Part shown: piece after piece, positions 8,784 to 17,105 of the stretch
Numbering within the stretch: the stretch's first letter is position 1
Layout: each line of letters begins with the position of its first letter
Source: Raineyella sp044508675
GTDB lineage: Bacteria > Actinomycetota > Actinomycetes > Propionibacteriales > Propionibacteriaceae
Direction: 5' to 3'
DNA: 64,000 nt
Assembly (NCBI GenBank): GCA_044508675.1
Contig: JBIQHF010000005.1
Coordinates: 1 to 64,000 of the forward strand
Translations under genes and position numbers: made by a program
The notes under the pieces: model-generated
What the model saw: the letters and a program-made list of their open reading frames with translations, nothing else
Told to the model about the DNA's origin: nothing
Databases searched by the model: none

Positions 8784-8865
8784 GGGGGTACTCCTGGGAA
8801 TGGTCAAAGGCAAACAGGGGGAGGGGCCGTACGCGGCGCCGAGCCGGGCGGGTACGCCCGAGGGC

Positions 8866-8958
8866 TCAGCGCGACAGCATTCGGTCGCACCGACAGGCGC
8901 TACACATCATCGCCGCGGAGGCGGCGACGGGGCGCTGGGTGCGGATGCTGGCGTACAT
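8866..8958 (-). CDS. Upstream ORF/leader peptide with three Cys codons
   Basis: This ORF is 30 codons long. It has a textbook ribosome site (AGGAG, 5 bases before the ATG) and lies 82 bases upstream of the 2-oxoglutarate oxygenase on the same strand. Near the end it reads MMCSACRCDRM: three Cys and three Met codons within eleven. Actinobacteria are known to use Cys-codon upstream ORFs as attenuators of sulfur-related genes, so it could sense Cys or Met supply for the downstream gene. That role is inference. The downstream sequence is GC-rich and I did not confirm alternative hairpins. Confidence 0.5.
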   Translation of the reverse strand: MYASIRTQRPVAASAAMMCSACRCDRMLSR

Positions 8959-9086
8959 GGGACTCCTGTCTCGAGCTGCTTGCGGAAACGACATTAGGTC
9001 AGCTTCGAACCATGCGCAACCCTTCTTATGGTCAGCGTGTGGTTTCGCGTGCTGGTCCAGACCCCAGGGCAGGCAGAATCTGTTGC

Positions 9087-10100
9087 ATGCGAGCAACAGT
9101 GATCCATGGCGCCCATGACGTTCGACTCGAGGAGGTTCCTGACCCGGTCATCGAGCTGCCGACCGATGCGGTCGTCCGTACGGTCGCCTCGTGCGTGTGC
9201 GGGTCGGATCTCTGGCGCTACCGCGGGATCGCCCCGGTGCGGCGGCCGGCCAGGATCGGCCACGAGTACGTGGGGGTCGTCGAGGCTGTCGGTGATGCGG
9301 TCACCGCCGTACGGCCCGGGCAGTTCGTCGTCGGCCCGTTCTACTCCTGCGACAGCACCTGCCCGCACTGCGAGGCCGGGTTCTCGTCGGTCTGCGAGCA
9401 TCTCGACTGGTACGACGGCTGCCAGGCCGAGGCGATCCGGGTCCCCCTGGCGGACGGGACCCTGGTTGCAGTGGAGCAGCCCGCCGAGGAACTGGTCCCC
9501 TCGCTCCTGACCCTGTCCGATGTGATGGCCACCGGTTGGCATGCGGCGGAGATGGCCGGGGTCCGGGCCGGCATGACCGTGGTGGTGGTCGGCGACGGGG
9601 CTGTCGGGCTCTGCGGGGTGATTGCGGCGAAGGCCAAGGGGGCCGGACGGATCATCGTGATCTCCCGGCACGCGCCACGCCAGGCCCTGGCTCGTGACTT
9701 CGGTGCCACGGACATCGTGCCCGGGCGCGGCGAGGCCGGGGTGGAACAGGTGATGGGGCTGACGAGCGGCATCGGCGCCGACGCCGTCCTGGAGTGCGTC
9801 GGCACGGCGGACTCGATCCGGGACTCCCTGGCGTATGCCCGGCCGGGTGCCGTGGTGGGGTTCGTCGGTGTCCCGCATGACTCCGATCCGAGCATTGCGA
9901 CGATGTTCTCCCGCAACGTGGGGCTGCGCGGGGGGATGGCCCCGGTGCGCAACTACCTGCCCCAGCTCCTGCCGCTGGTGCTGGACGGCACGATCGACCC
10001 GGGACGGGTGTTCGACCTCGAGCTTCCGTTGGACCGCGTGGCCGAGGCGTACGAGGCGATGGCGGAGCGGCGGGCCATCAAGGTGCTCCTGAGGCCCTGA
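9087..10100 (+). CDS. Zinc-dependent medium-chain alcohol dehydrogenase
   Basis: The 337-residue MDR-family enzyme has an N-terminal GroES-like zinc domain. The catalytic zinc ligand is in CVCGSDLW, with GHEYVGVVEAVGDAV next. A structural-zinc-like loop carries CDSTCPHCEAGFSSVC. The NAD(P) fold carries VVVGDGAVGLCGVIAAK, and V-G-x-G becomes V-G-D-G. Members oxidise alcohols, sorbitol or threonine with NAD(P)+. ATG 9087 begins MRATVIHGAHDVRLE, the usual start for this family. The gene is divergent from the Cys-leader/oxygenase unit, with about 130 bases of shared promoter DNA at 8959-9086. That interval contains no ORF I would support. Confidence 0.9.
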   Translation: MRATVIHGAHDVRLEEVPDPVIELPTDAVVRTVASCVCGSDLWRYRGIAPVRRPARIGHEYVGVVEAVGDAVTAVRPGQFVVGPFYSCDSTCPHCEAGFSSVCEHLDWYDGCQAEAIRVPLADGTLVAVEQPAEELVPSLLTLSDVMATGWHAAEMAGVRAGMTVVVVGDGAVGLCGVIAAKAKGAGRIIVISRHAPRQALARDFGATDIVPGRGEAGVEQVMGLTSGIGADAVLECVGTADSIRDSLAYARPGAVVGFVGVPHDSDPSIATMFSRNVGLRGGMAPVRNYLPQLLPLVLDGTIDPGRVFDLELPLDRVAEAYEAMAERRAIKVLLRP

Positions 10101-10184
10101 GACACAAAAAGGGCCGGGGACCTGAGGTGGTCTCCAGCCGGGTGGTCGGGCCACGGACGACACTGTCCGCGGGCTTGGCTTCGG

Positions 10185-10295
10185 TCAGAAGCGGATGCCG
10201 TACTCCTGGGCCTTGGCTTGGTCGGCCGACACCTCACGGAAGCCGTCCAGCCACACCTGGGCGATCTTCTTGGTGGTCTCATTGATGTCGATCAT
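10185..10295 (-). CDS. Small 36-residue protein of unknown function
   Basis: The peptide starts MIDINETTKKIAQVWLDGF and ends QEYGIRF. A good AAGGAG site lies 6 bases before the ATG. It looks like one amphipathic helix, with no Cys and no signal peptide. It faces the amidohydrolase gene across a 132-base, locally AT-rich intergenic region, so both could share a divergent promoter. I do not recognise a family. The ribosome site, reading frame and soluble-helix composition make a real gene likelier than chance. Confidence 0.5.
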   Translation of the reverse strand: MIDINETTKKIAQVWLDGFREVSADQAKAQEYGIRF

Positions 10296-10427
10296 GCGGT
10301 TCTCCTTCGTTTCCTTGCCGGGGTGCCTCCCCGTCACCTCCAACATTATGTCTTCGATAAAACAAAGTCAAATTGTCGGTGCACCCAATCTCGTGCGTAG
10401 GACCGGCTGGGCGCCTAACGTGTACCC
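10296..10427. promoter_or_regulatory. Divergent promoter region
   Basis: This is a 132-base gap between the 36-residue ORF (minus strand) and the amidohydrolase (plus strand). Bases 10345-10378 are strikingly AT-rich for this genome (ATGTCTTCGATAAAACAAAG and on), as expected for promoter DNA. I cannot assign -35/-10 boxes with confidence. Confidence 0.4.
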
Positions 10428-11438
10428 ATGAGCAACTACCCGGCGTTGCGTCAGATCGATGTCCACACGCACGCCATGCCGCTGCCGTTCCTCGAGTGGC
10501 TGGAGGGGCAGGGGCTGGCCGACCTGTCCCACCTGGACGATGGTTACGTGCTCGCCGCCCCCGAGATCACCGGGCTGGAGGCCGACACCCCGATCGAGTG
10601 CCCGCCCTCGGCGTACGACGTGGAGACCCGGCTGGCGTACATGGATGGGTCCGGGGTCGAGGTGCAGGTGGTGGCGCTGGCGTCCACACTGCGCGCAGCG
10701 GTCAGTGAGGACTGGGACCTCGTGCACGAGGTGACCGTCCGCAGCAACGAGGAACTGGCGCGCTTCGTGGCGCAGGCCCCCGACCGACTGGTGGCCCTGG
10801 CCACAGCCAACGCCGGCATGGATGGGTGCGTCGACGAGGTACGCCGGTGCCTGGTCGACCTCGGAATGGCCGGTGTGGCGCTGGGCACCCACAGCGGTGG
10901 ACGTGAGCTCGCCGACCCACGGCACGAGCCGCTGTGGGAACTGCTGGCCGAGCACCGTACGTTCACCCTGCTCCACCCGGTCGCCGGGCCCGGCGGCTAC
11001 GGCGAGAAGGGCGTGCCCTGGCCCGGTTCGGTGGCGGCGGGCGTCGACCTGGCGCTCGCGACCTCCGGGCTGATCCACGCCGGGGTGCTGGAGCGCCACG
11101 ACTTCCCGTTGTGCGTGGTGTACGGCGGTGGGGCCCTGCCCGGGCTGCGAGGGATGATGCAGCGCGGCGCGGACGCGCTCGACGAGTGGTCCGGCCTGAC
11201 GATTTCACCGATGGAGCAGGTCCGCCGGCTCTACTTCGACACCACGACGTTCGACACGCTGCTGCTCAAGCAGTTGGTGGAGTTCGTCGGCCCGGCGCAC
11301 GTGCTGATGGGCAGCGACTTCCCGGCCCGGACCGGGGATGCCGACCCGATCGGCGTGGTCGAGGCGTGCCAGTTCGGCCCGATGCAGGAGATGATCACCG
11401 GCGTCAACGCGATGAACCTGCTCCGGCTCCCGCAGTGA
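10428..11438 (+). CDS. ACMSD-like amidohydrolase/decarboxylase with a changed catalytic position
   Basis: The 336-residue TIM-barrel protein matches the Amidohydro-rel_2 family, whose members decarboxylate aminocarboxymuconate semialdehyde, resorcylate and related acids. Metal ligands are present: H13 and H15 in DVHTHAMP, H183 in TLLHPVAGP and D297 in LMGSDFPA. The family motif HGGG, whose His is needed for catalysis in studied ACMSDs, reads YGGG here (Y232 in VVYGGGALP). Other family features are intact, including LYFDTTTFD and a C-terminal NAMNLLRL. It may therefore use a different substrate or chemistry. No kynurenine-pathway or aromatic degradation gene lies nearby; the zinc alcohol dehydrogenase and the 36-residue ORF are the neighbours. 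Confidence 0.85.
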   Translation: MSNYPALRQIDVHTHAMPLPFLEWLEGQGLADLSHLDDGYVLAAPEITGLEADTPIECPPSAYDVETRLAYMDGSGVEVQVVALASTLRAAVSEDWDLVHEVTVRSNEELARFVAQAPDRLVALATANAGMDGCVDEVRRCLVDLGMAGVALGTHSGGRELADPRHEPLWELLAEHRTFTLLHPVAGPGGYGEKGVPWPGSVAAGVDLALATSGLIHAGVLERHDFPLCVVYGGGALPGLRGMMQRGADALDEWSGLTISPMEQVRRLYFDTTTFDTLLLKQLVEFVGPAHVLMGSDFPARTGDADPIGVVEACQFGPMQEMITGVNAMNLLRLPQ

Positions 11439-11457
11439 GCCGGTTCCCCGTGCCGGG

Positions 11458-11937
11458 TCAGGTGCCGGTGCTGCGCAGGGACCCGGTCAACGGGGCCGGG
11501 GAGACCGCCAGGCACACCAGCGTCGCCGGCTGTTCGGCGTACGGCGAGTCGGCGGCGGTGAGCGCCCGGACCTCGTAGCCCGAGTGCGCGGGGGTGGAAC
11601 CGATGTACGCCTGGTGGCCGTCCCAACAGCGCCCCCCATCGGCGAGGGAGACCGGCGCCTCGCCGGTGTCCTGCACCACGGCCACGACCTCTGCGGTGTG
11701 CTCCAACTGGCAGCCCATCACCTCCAGGTAGCCGATCCGATCGCCGCTGGGAAGGTGGTCGGAGTCCAGGCACATCCCGGGCCGGATATCGGTGATGTGC
11801 ACCATGGTGGCCGGGGTCCTGCTCTCGGGTTTCGGGGTGGCCATCAGGATGTCCTGGGTGGGGCCGCAGCCGGTCAGGGACAGGACGAGGGCGCTGAGAC
11901 CGAGCAGCCCGCGTCGTCCAAGCGCCTGCGCCGCCAT
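11458..11937 (-). CDS. Small secreted lipoprotein of unknown function
   Basis: The 159-residue protein has an N-terminal RR-containing charged stretch, a hydrophobic core and the lipobox LSLTGC, so Cys 24 or so would be lipidated after signal peptidase II cleavage. The mature part has five further Cys, including MCLDSD, GCQLEHTAEV, GRCWDG and VCLA. It resembles the septum-formation/DUF4190-tail type of domain in which GDCL...C.HEVVAV repeats occur; that likeness is tentative. The gene starts in an ATGA overlap with the degenerate ABC ATPase upstream, so they are probably translationally coupled. Confidence 0.7.
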   Translation of the reverse strand: MAAQALGRRGLLGLSALVLSLTGCGPTQDILMATPKPESRTPATMVHITDIRPGMCLDSDHLPSGDRIGYLEVMGCQLEHTAEVVAVVQDTGEAPVSLADGGRCWDGHQAYIGSTPAHSGYEVRALTAADSPYAEQPATLVCLAVSPAPLTGSLRSTGT

Positions 11938-12614
11938 CAGAGCAGCTGGCCGTCGGCGGTCAGCAGGTGGGTCCGCACGTTGTCCGGCAGCCCGTCGAAG
12001 ACCTCGTCGGTGACCAGCAGGATGGCTGCCCCGCGTCGGTGGCGTGCCGCCACCCGCTGGCGCACCTCGGGCCGGGCGTGGTTGGTCAGGTCGAGCATCA
12101 GGATCCGTGCCGGGTGCAGCAGGGTCGCCGCGATCGGCAGCACGCCGCGGTCGGCCCCGCGGACGTCGCCGACCTTCTGATCGACGGCATGCCCGTGGCC
12201 GAGGGCCGTCAGCTCGGCCCGGGCCTGTTCGGGGGTGCAGTGGGCCAGGGCGGCGACCGCCTGGGCGCAGGTGAGCGTCGGGTGCGAGGAGGGCATCGTG
12301 GTGCTGCAGGCGATCTCATGGGTACGGACGGCGGCCAGCTCGCGGGCAGAGGTCTCGGCGAGGTCGATCTCGCAGTCCTCGCCGCGATAGACCAGGCGCC
12401 CCGAGGTGAGGCTGCACGTGCCGGCCAACAGGCGCAACAGATTGCGGCGGGGCCGTTCCTCCGCTGCGACGATGACGGTGGGCGCATGGTCGCAGATCTC
12501 GACGGTGATGTCGTGCACTCGGGCGGCCCCGGGGAAGTTTCCGTTCAGGCCCATGGCGGTGAGGCTGGTGGAAGCCTGCGCGCAGACACGGGCACGCGTA
12601 ATGGTCGTGAGCAC
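11937..12614 (-). CDS. Degenerate ABC-type ATPase-like protein lacking nucleotide motifs
   Basis: The 225-residue protein keeps the order of an ABC nucleotide-binding domain but has lost the catalytic motifs. The Walker A position reads VAAEERPRRNLLRLLAG instead of GxxGxGKST. A normal TSGRLVYRGED follows. The LSGGQ position reads VRGADRG, then LPIAATLLHPARILMLDLTN where Walker B would read LLDEP. The H-loop region is LLVTDEVF. It should not hydrolyse ATP. I favour the GTG at 12614 (GAGGG upstream); ATG 12554 is an alternative. It overlaps the following lipoprotein gene by ATGA. It could be a structural or regulatory relic; no permease is adjacent. Confidence 0.65.
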   Translation of the reverse strand: MLTTITRARVCAQASTSLTAMGLNGNFPGAARVHDITVEICDHAPTVIVAAEERPRRNLLRLLAGTCSLTSGRLVYRGEDCEIDLAETSARELAAVRTHEIACSTTMPSSHPTLTCAQAVAALAHCTPEQARAELTALGHGHAVDQKVGDVRGADRGVLPIAATLLHPARILMLDLTNHARPEVRQRVAARHRRGAAILLVTDEVFDGLPDNVRTHLLTADGQLL

Positions 12615-12681
12615 GACCCTCAAGGTAGCAGCCCGATGTCTCGGTCGGGGGAGCTGCCGGCCGACTGGGTACTCTTTCGCC

Positions 12682-13833
12682 ATGGCGTGGCACAAGGGGT
12701 GGACAGTCGTGGTGGCACTGGTGGCCTGCGGCCTGGCCGTCGGTTGCTCCCCCGCCCCCGACGCCGGCCCCGGTCCGGGGGACATCGACTACCGTACGTT
12801 CACCTATAGCGGTGGCTGTGGCTGGGAGAAGCCGGCCGTGGACACCGTGATGGGCCGAGGGCGCCAGACCAGCGCGGCCCCGCGGGTCGGCGAGGTGGGA
12901 TCACTCGCCCAGGTCGTCCAGACCCGCCGGGTGCGGCTGGGTACGCCGGCCACCGACTACCTGCTCGTCCGCCTGCAGTGCTCCATCGGTTCCGCCACCG
13001 CCACCGGCTGGCACCTGCTCGGGTACGACGGGTCCCAGCCGGTCGACCTGGGCATCGTCGCGGCGGGGTACGGGCCGGTCGACGTCGAGCAGGCCGGCGG
13101 CCAGCTCGTGGTCTCCCACGCCTACCGCACCAGCACCGATACCGGCCCGTCCGACACCGGACGGACGAGCTACCGGGTCGCCGTCGCCGGCTCCACGCCG
13201 GTCCGCCTGTACGGGGACGAGCAGCCTGCCGACATCCCCGGGCAGGTCCGGCAGTGGCCGGCCGGGGCGTGGCGGGACGGCATCGTGACCCTGATCATCT
13301 CGGCCCCCGGCGATGAGTCGACCTACCATCTCGGCCTGCAGACCGATGTCCGTACGGCCGTGACCGCCGACACCTTGGCCGAGAGGCCCGGTGGCTGCCG
13401 GCCCGCCGTGGTCGCCACGCGGACCGGCCAGCGGATCGACCCGCAGCAGACCGAGGGCTGGCGCGACCAGAACGGCACACTGGTGAGACTGTCACTGCCC
13501 AGCGACGCCCCCGGCCTGATGTCGGGGCTGGGTGCGGCGCCGACCGAGGAGACCCGTGGCCTGCTGGTCACCGGCTCCGGACTGGCGCCCGCCCTGGCCT
13601 CGGCCACCCCGGTCGCCGGCGGCGTACGCGTCACCTCGGGCGCCCCCGCGGACGTGGCCCTGGAGAATACGCCCTTCGACGGGCCCACGGCGCTGTTCCG
13701 CGACCCGACCGGAGCTGCCCTGGGGTCGGGTGGCTGGAGTGCCCCCGGCCCTGACGGCGCTGGCCCGGCCGACACCGACGTCCTGATGCAGGTGATGCCT
13801 GATACGTCGGTGCCGGCCGATACCGGCTGCTAG
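12682..13833 (+). CDS. Secreted lipoprotein of unknown function
   Basis: The 383-residue protein begins MAWHKGWTVVVALVACGLAV followed by a lipobox Cys (AVGC), so it is probably lipid-anchored outside the membrane. A PAPDAGPGPGD linker leads into a mature domain rich in beta-type segments, with a WHLLGYDGSQPVDLGIV stretch. I recognise no family or catalytic motif. It is divergent from the degenerate ABC-ATPase/lipoprotein pair, with 67 bases between starts, and may belong to the same envelope function. Its 3' end overlaps the end of ptsH, which converges from the right, by 4 bases. Confidence 0.7.
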   Translation: MAWHKGWTVVVALVACGLAVGCSPAPDAGPGPGDIDYRTFTYSGGCGWEKPAVDTVMGRGRQTSAAPRVGEVGSLAQVVQTRRVRLGTPATDYLLVRLQCSIGSATATGWHLLGYDGSQPVDLGIVAAGYGPVDVEQAGGQLVVSHAYRTSTDTGPSDTGRTSYRVAVAGSTPVRLYGDEQPADIPGQVRQWPAGAWRDGIVTLIISAPGDESTYHLGLQTDVRTAVTADTLAERPGGCRPAVVATRTGQRIDPQQTEGWRDQNGTLVRLSLPSDAPGLMSGLGAAPTEETRGLLVTGSGLAPALASATPVAGGVRVTSGAPADVALENTPFDGPTALFRDPTGAALGSGGWSAPGPDGAGPADTDVLMQVMPDTSVPADTGC

Positions 13834-14099
13834 TCGGCGTCGAGGTCCCGGACGACCAGGTCGGCGATCTTCTGCATCGCCTCGGCGTTCTCCGACTCGA
13901 CGATCACCTCGCGACCCATCTCGGCGCCGAGCGCCATGATCAGCAGGGAGGAGGAGGCGTCGGCCGGTTCCTCGTCCGGGTCGTCCGCCAAGGAGATCAG
14001 GATCTCGTCGTCGTACGCCGAGGCGGCCTCGGCGATGATCGAGGCGGGACGGGCGTGAAGGCCGATGGCGGATCCGACGATGACCTTGGTGGACGGCAT
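13830..14099 (-). CDS. ptsH: PTS phosphocarrier protein HPr
   Basis: This 89-residue protein has the HPr active site GLHARPA with phospho-acceptor H15. The regulatory serine region reads ADASSSLLIMALGAEMG (S49/S50), near the usual Ser46. HPr passes phosphate from Enzyme I to sugar-specific EIIA domains. The gene is last in the minus-strand series fruR-fruK-fruA-ptsH, 58 bases after fruA, and the EI gene lies just beyond fruR. The insertion of acidic residues (DDPDEEPAD) before the serine is longer than in E. coli HPr. Confidence 0.95.
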   Translation of the reverse strand: MPSTKVIVGSAIGLHARPASIIAEAASAYDDEILISLADDPDEEPADASSSLLIMALGAEMGREVIVESENAEAMQKIADLVVRDLDAD

Positions 14100-14157
14100 T
14101 TCGTTCTCCTTATGACTGCGGGTTGGTGCGGGACTGCGGGTTGGTCCAGCGTAGAGG

Positions 14158-16131
14158 TCAGGCCACTGCCGGCGTGCGGTGGGCGGCGGACTTCAGGGCA
14201 AGGACCACCGCGGTCCCCAGGACGGTGCCGGCGGCGAGCGCGACCAGGAATCCCCAGAGCGGGTTGATCGCGAAGAAGACGAAGATGCCGCCGTGCGGGG
14301 CGCGCAGCGTCACTCCGAGGGCCATGATCAGGGCGCCGGTGAGAGCACCGCCGACCATCATCGAGGGGATCACCCGGAACGGGTCGGCAGCGGCGAACGG
14401 GATGGCGCCCTCGGAGATGAACGAGGCGCCCAGCAGCCAGGCGGCCCGGCCGTTCTCCTTCTCCACCTCGGTGAACTGCTTGGGTCGGACCGTGGTCGCC
14501 AGCGCCATGGCCAGCGGCGGGACCATGCCGGCGGCCATCACGGCGGCCATGATCATCATCGAGGCCTCGGTGCCGGCGGACAGGCCGGCGGTGGCGAACA
14601 GGTAGGCGGACTTGTTGATCGGCCCGCCCAGGTCGAAGCACATCATCAGGCCGAGGATGATCCCGAGGATGATCGCGCCGCCCTCCGACATGCCGGTCAG
14701 CCAGTTCTGCAGGGAGGTCATCAGCATGGCCAGCGGCTGGCCCAGCAGCAGGTACATCAGCAGGCCGACCACCAGCGTGGTGAGCAGGGGGATGATCACC
14801 ACCGGCATCAGGCCGGCCAGCCAGCGCGGCACCTTGAGCGAGGCGAGCCACATCGCGACCAGGCCGGCGACCAGACCGGTGACCAGACCGCCGATGAAGC
14901 CGGCGCCGATCACCACCGACACGGCGCCACCGACGAAACCGGGGGCGATGCCGGGCCGTCCGGCCAGGGCGTACGCGATGTAGCCCGACAGGGCCGGGAC
15001 GAGGAAGGACATCGCCGCGCCACCGAGGGTGAACAACAGGGCGCCGAAGTAGGTCAGGGCGCCGCCCGCGGGCAGGTTGACCAGCGAGTTGTTCGCCAGG
15101 ATGTCCGGGGCTGTGTTGGCGATCTCGTAGCCGCCCAGCAGGAAGCCGAGGGCGATCAGCAGACCGCCGGCCGCCACGAACGGGATCATGTACGAGACGC
15201 CGGTCATCAGCGCCTGCTGGATCCGCTTGCCCCAGTTCAGGTTGCCGGTGGCCTCGGTGGTCTTCTCCCCGCCGCCACCGGCGATCCGATGGCCGCTGGG
15301 GTCGTCCGCCGCGGCCAGGGCCTGGCCGATCAGGCGTTGCGGGTCGGAGATGCCGGCCTTCACGCCGGACTCGGTGCCGGGCTTGCCGGCGAAGCGCTCG
15401 CGGTCGCGTACGCCGACATCGGTGGCGAAGATGACCGCGTCCGCCCGGTCGATGGACTCCTGGGGCAGCGGGGTGAAGCTGGAGGAGCCCTGGGTCTCGA
15501 CCTCCAGTTCCAGGCCCATCTCCCTGGCTGCCTGGGTGAGGGAGTCGGCGGCCATGTAGGTGTGGGCGATGCCGGTGGGGCAGCCGGTCACCGCGACCAG
15601 GCGACGTGGGCCGGCAGCCGGCTCCGGTGCCGTCGCCCGGACCGGCTCCGGGGCGGGTGCCGCCTCCGCGGCCTTGGCCGGCGGGCTGACCACGCCGAGG
15701 ACCAGGTCGACGACGTCCTGTCCGGTGCCGGCGGCGCGTAGCGAGGCCACGAAGTCCTTGCGGACCAGGGCGCGGGCGAGCCGGGACAGCAGCTTCAGGT
15801 GGGCCTGGCCCTCGCCCTCGGCCGCGGCGATCAGGAAGACGAGGTCGGCCGGGCCCTCCTTGTCGCCGAAGTCGACCGCCGGACGCAACCGGGCGAAGGC
15901 CAGTGAGCCGGTGGAGACATGGGGGGAGCGGGTGTGGGGGATGGCGATGCCGCCGGGCAGCCCGGTGGCGGCCTTGGCCTCGCGCTCCAGGACGTCGGTG
16001 GCCAGGCCATCGGCGGAGGTCGCACGACCGGCATCGGCGAGCATCGCGCTCAGTGAGCGGATGACGTCGGCCTTGGTGGCGCCGAGGTCGGCATCGAGCG
16101 CCACCAGCCGTGGGGTGATGAGTTCGGACAT
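14158..16131 (-). CDS. fruA: Fructose PTS EIIABC permease
   Basis: The 657-residue protein has three PTS parts in order. An EIIA-fru domain carries the phospho-His H66 in GIAIPHTRSP. A Pro/Ala-rich linker (about 150-175) follows, then an EIIB-fru domain with phospho-Cys C184 in VTGCPTGIAHTYMAADSL. The EIIC membrane domain (about 300-650) has motifs such as GAIPFAAADPFRVIPSMM. It imports fructose as fructose-1-phosphate, the substrate of the neighbouring fruK. It lies 11 bases downstream of fruK in the same direction, so one operon is likely. Confidence 0.96.
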   Translation of the reverse strand: MSELITPRLVALDADLGATKADVIRSLSAMLADAGRATSADGLATDVLEREAKAATGLPGGIAIPHTRSPHVSTGSLAFARLRPAVDFGDKEGPADLVFLIAAAEGEGQAHLKLLSRLARALVRKDFVASLRAAGTGQDVVDLVLGVVSPPAKAAEAAPAPEPVRATAPEPAAGPRRLVAVTGCPTGIAHTYMAADSLTQAAREMGLELEVETQGSSSFTPLPQESIDRADAVIFATDVGVRDRERFAGKPGTESGVKAGISDPQRLIGQALAAADDPSGHRIAGGGGEKTTEATGNLNWGKRIQQALMTGVSYMIPFVAAGGLLIALGFLLGGYEIANTAPDILANNSLVNLPAGGALTYFGALLFTLGGAAMSFLVPALSGYIAYALAGRPGIAPGFVGGAVSVVIGAGFIGGLVTGLVAGLVAMWLASLKVPRWLAGLMPVVIIPLLTTLVVGLLMYLLLGQPLAMLMTSLQNWLTGMSEGGAIILGIILGLMMCFDLGGPINKSAYLFATAGLSAGTEASMMIMAAVMAAGMVPPLAMALATTVRPKQFTEVEKENGRAAWLLGASFISEGAIPFAAADPFRVIPSMMVGGALTGALIMALGVTLRAPHGGIFVFFAINPLWGFLVALAAGTVLGTAVVLALKSAAHRTPAVA

Positions 16132-16142
16132 TGTGGTGTTCC

Positions 16143-17105
16143 TCAGGGGGTGTGTTCGGTGACCGTGGCACGGTCGGGGTGGATCTGGTCCGGCCGAGGT
16201 ACCTCGGTGCCGGGAAGGGCGGTGGCCCCCGAGCCGTACGCCACCGCGGTGCGCAGGCAGTCGGCGGGGGAATCACCACGGACGGCGGCGAGCAGGAAGC
16301 CGGCCAGGGAGGAATCCCCGGCGCCGACCGTGCTCAGCGGCACGATGGGGGGTGCGGTAGCGGCCCAGGCACCCTCGCGGGTGGCCAGTACCGCACCGGC
16401 AGCGCCCAGCGTGGCCAGGACGTACGCGACGCCCTGCCCAACCAGGCGCCCGGCGGCCTCGACGGTGGGACCGAAGTCCCCGGCCGCGGCCGAGGTCTCC
16501 AGCAGCCCCGGGTCGGCGCCGGTCAGCTGGGCCAACTCGTACGCATTCGGCTTGAGCAGGTCGGGGGCGGCCCCGGGCATTCGGGCGGCGAGCGCGGTGA
16601 GTGGCCGGTCGGAGGTATCGACGGCGATCCGGGCGCCGGTGGGGCGCACCGCCTCGACCAGGTCGGCGTACCAGTCCGCGTCGGGCCCGGGCGGCAGCGA
16701 CCCGCACAGCGCGACCCAGTGGGCCCCGCGGGCGCTGTCGACCAGTGCGTCCCGCAGCGTGGCCCGGGCCTCCGGATCCAGCCGGGTGCCGGGCTCGTTG
16801 ACCTTGGTGGTGGTGCCGTCGTCCTCGGTGAGGGTGATGTTCGTTCGCACCAGGCGGGTGACCGGCACCGCGCGGTGGGCGACCTCGGTGGCGACCAACG
16901 CGTCGACCAACGGGTGCGAGGTCGGGGCCGGCAGGACGGCCAGCGTGGGGACCTCCGCCAGTCGCAGCGCCCGGGAGACGTTGATCCCCTTGCCGCCGGG
17001 GCCGTCGTGGAGGGCGCGGATGCGGTTCACGCCGCCGCGTTCCAGCGGGGCGCTGAGCTCGGCGGTCCGGTCGATACTCGGATTGGCGGTGAAGGTGACG
17101 ATCAC
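16143..17105 (-). CDS. fruK: 1-phosphofructokinase (PfkB family)
   Basis: This 320-residue kinase begins MIVTFTANPSIDRT, the usual FruK opening. It carries the PfkB signature GPGGKGINVSRAL and the C-terminal STVGAGDSSLAGFL, in which the Asp is the catalytic base. It converts fructose-1-phosphate, delivered by FruA, to fructose-1,6-bisphosphate. Its start overlaps the fruR stop (ATGA, 17102-17105), so the two are translationally coupled. Confidence 0.95.
   Translation of the reverse strand: MIVTFTANPSIDRTAELSAPLERGGVNRIRALHDGPGGKGINVSRALRLAEVPTLAVLPAPTSHPLVDALVATEVAHRAVPVTRLVRTNITLTEDDGTTTKVNEPGTRLDPEARATLRDALVDSARGAHWVALCGSLPPGPDADWYADLVEAVRPTGARIAVDTSDRPLTALAARMPGAAPDLLKPNAYELAQLTGADPGLLETSAAAGDFGPTVEAAGRLVGQGVAYVLATLGAAGAVLATREGAWAATAPPIVPLSTVGAGDSSLAGFLLAAVRGDSPADCLRTAVAYGSGATALPGTEVPRPDQIHPDRATVTEHTP

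Noticed and set aside
8019..10100. 693-residue ORF leading into the alcohol dehydrogenase
   Set aside because: Residues before ATG 9087 are a shadow of the oxygenase gene on the other strand; the MDR family begins at 9087.
12615..12785. Extended start of the degenerate ABC gene at 12785
   Set aside because: It would overlap the start and promoter of the divergent lipoprotein; GTG 12614 has a GAGGG site.
14179..15741. 520-residue plus-strand ORF within fruA
   Set aside because: Gln/Gly/Asp-rich composition with no domain is the typical reverse shadow of a GC-rich membrane protein gene.
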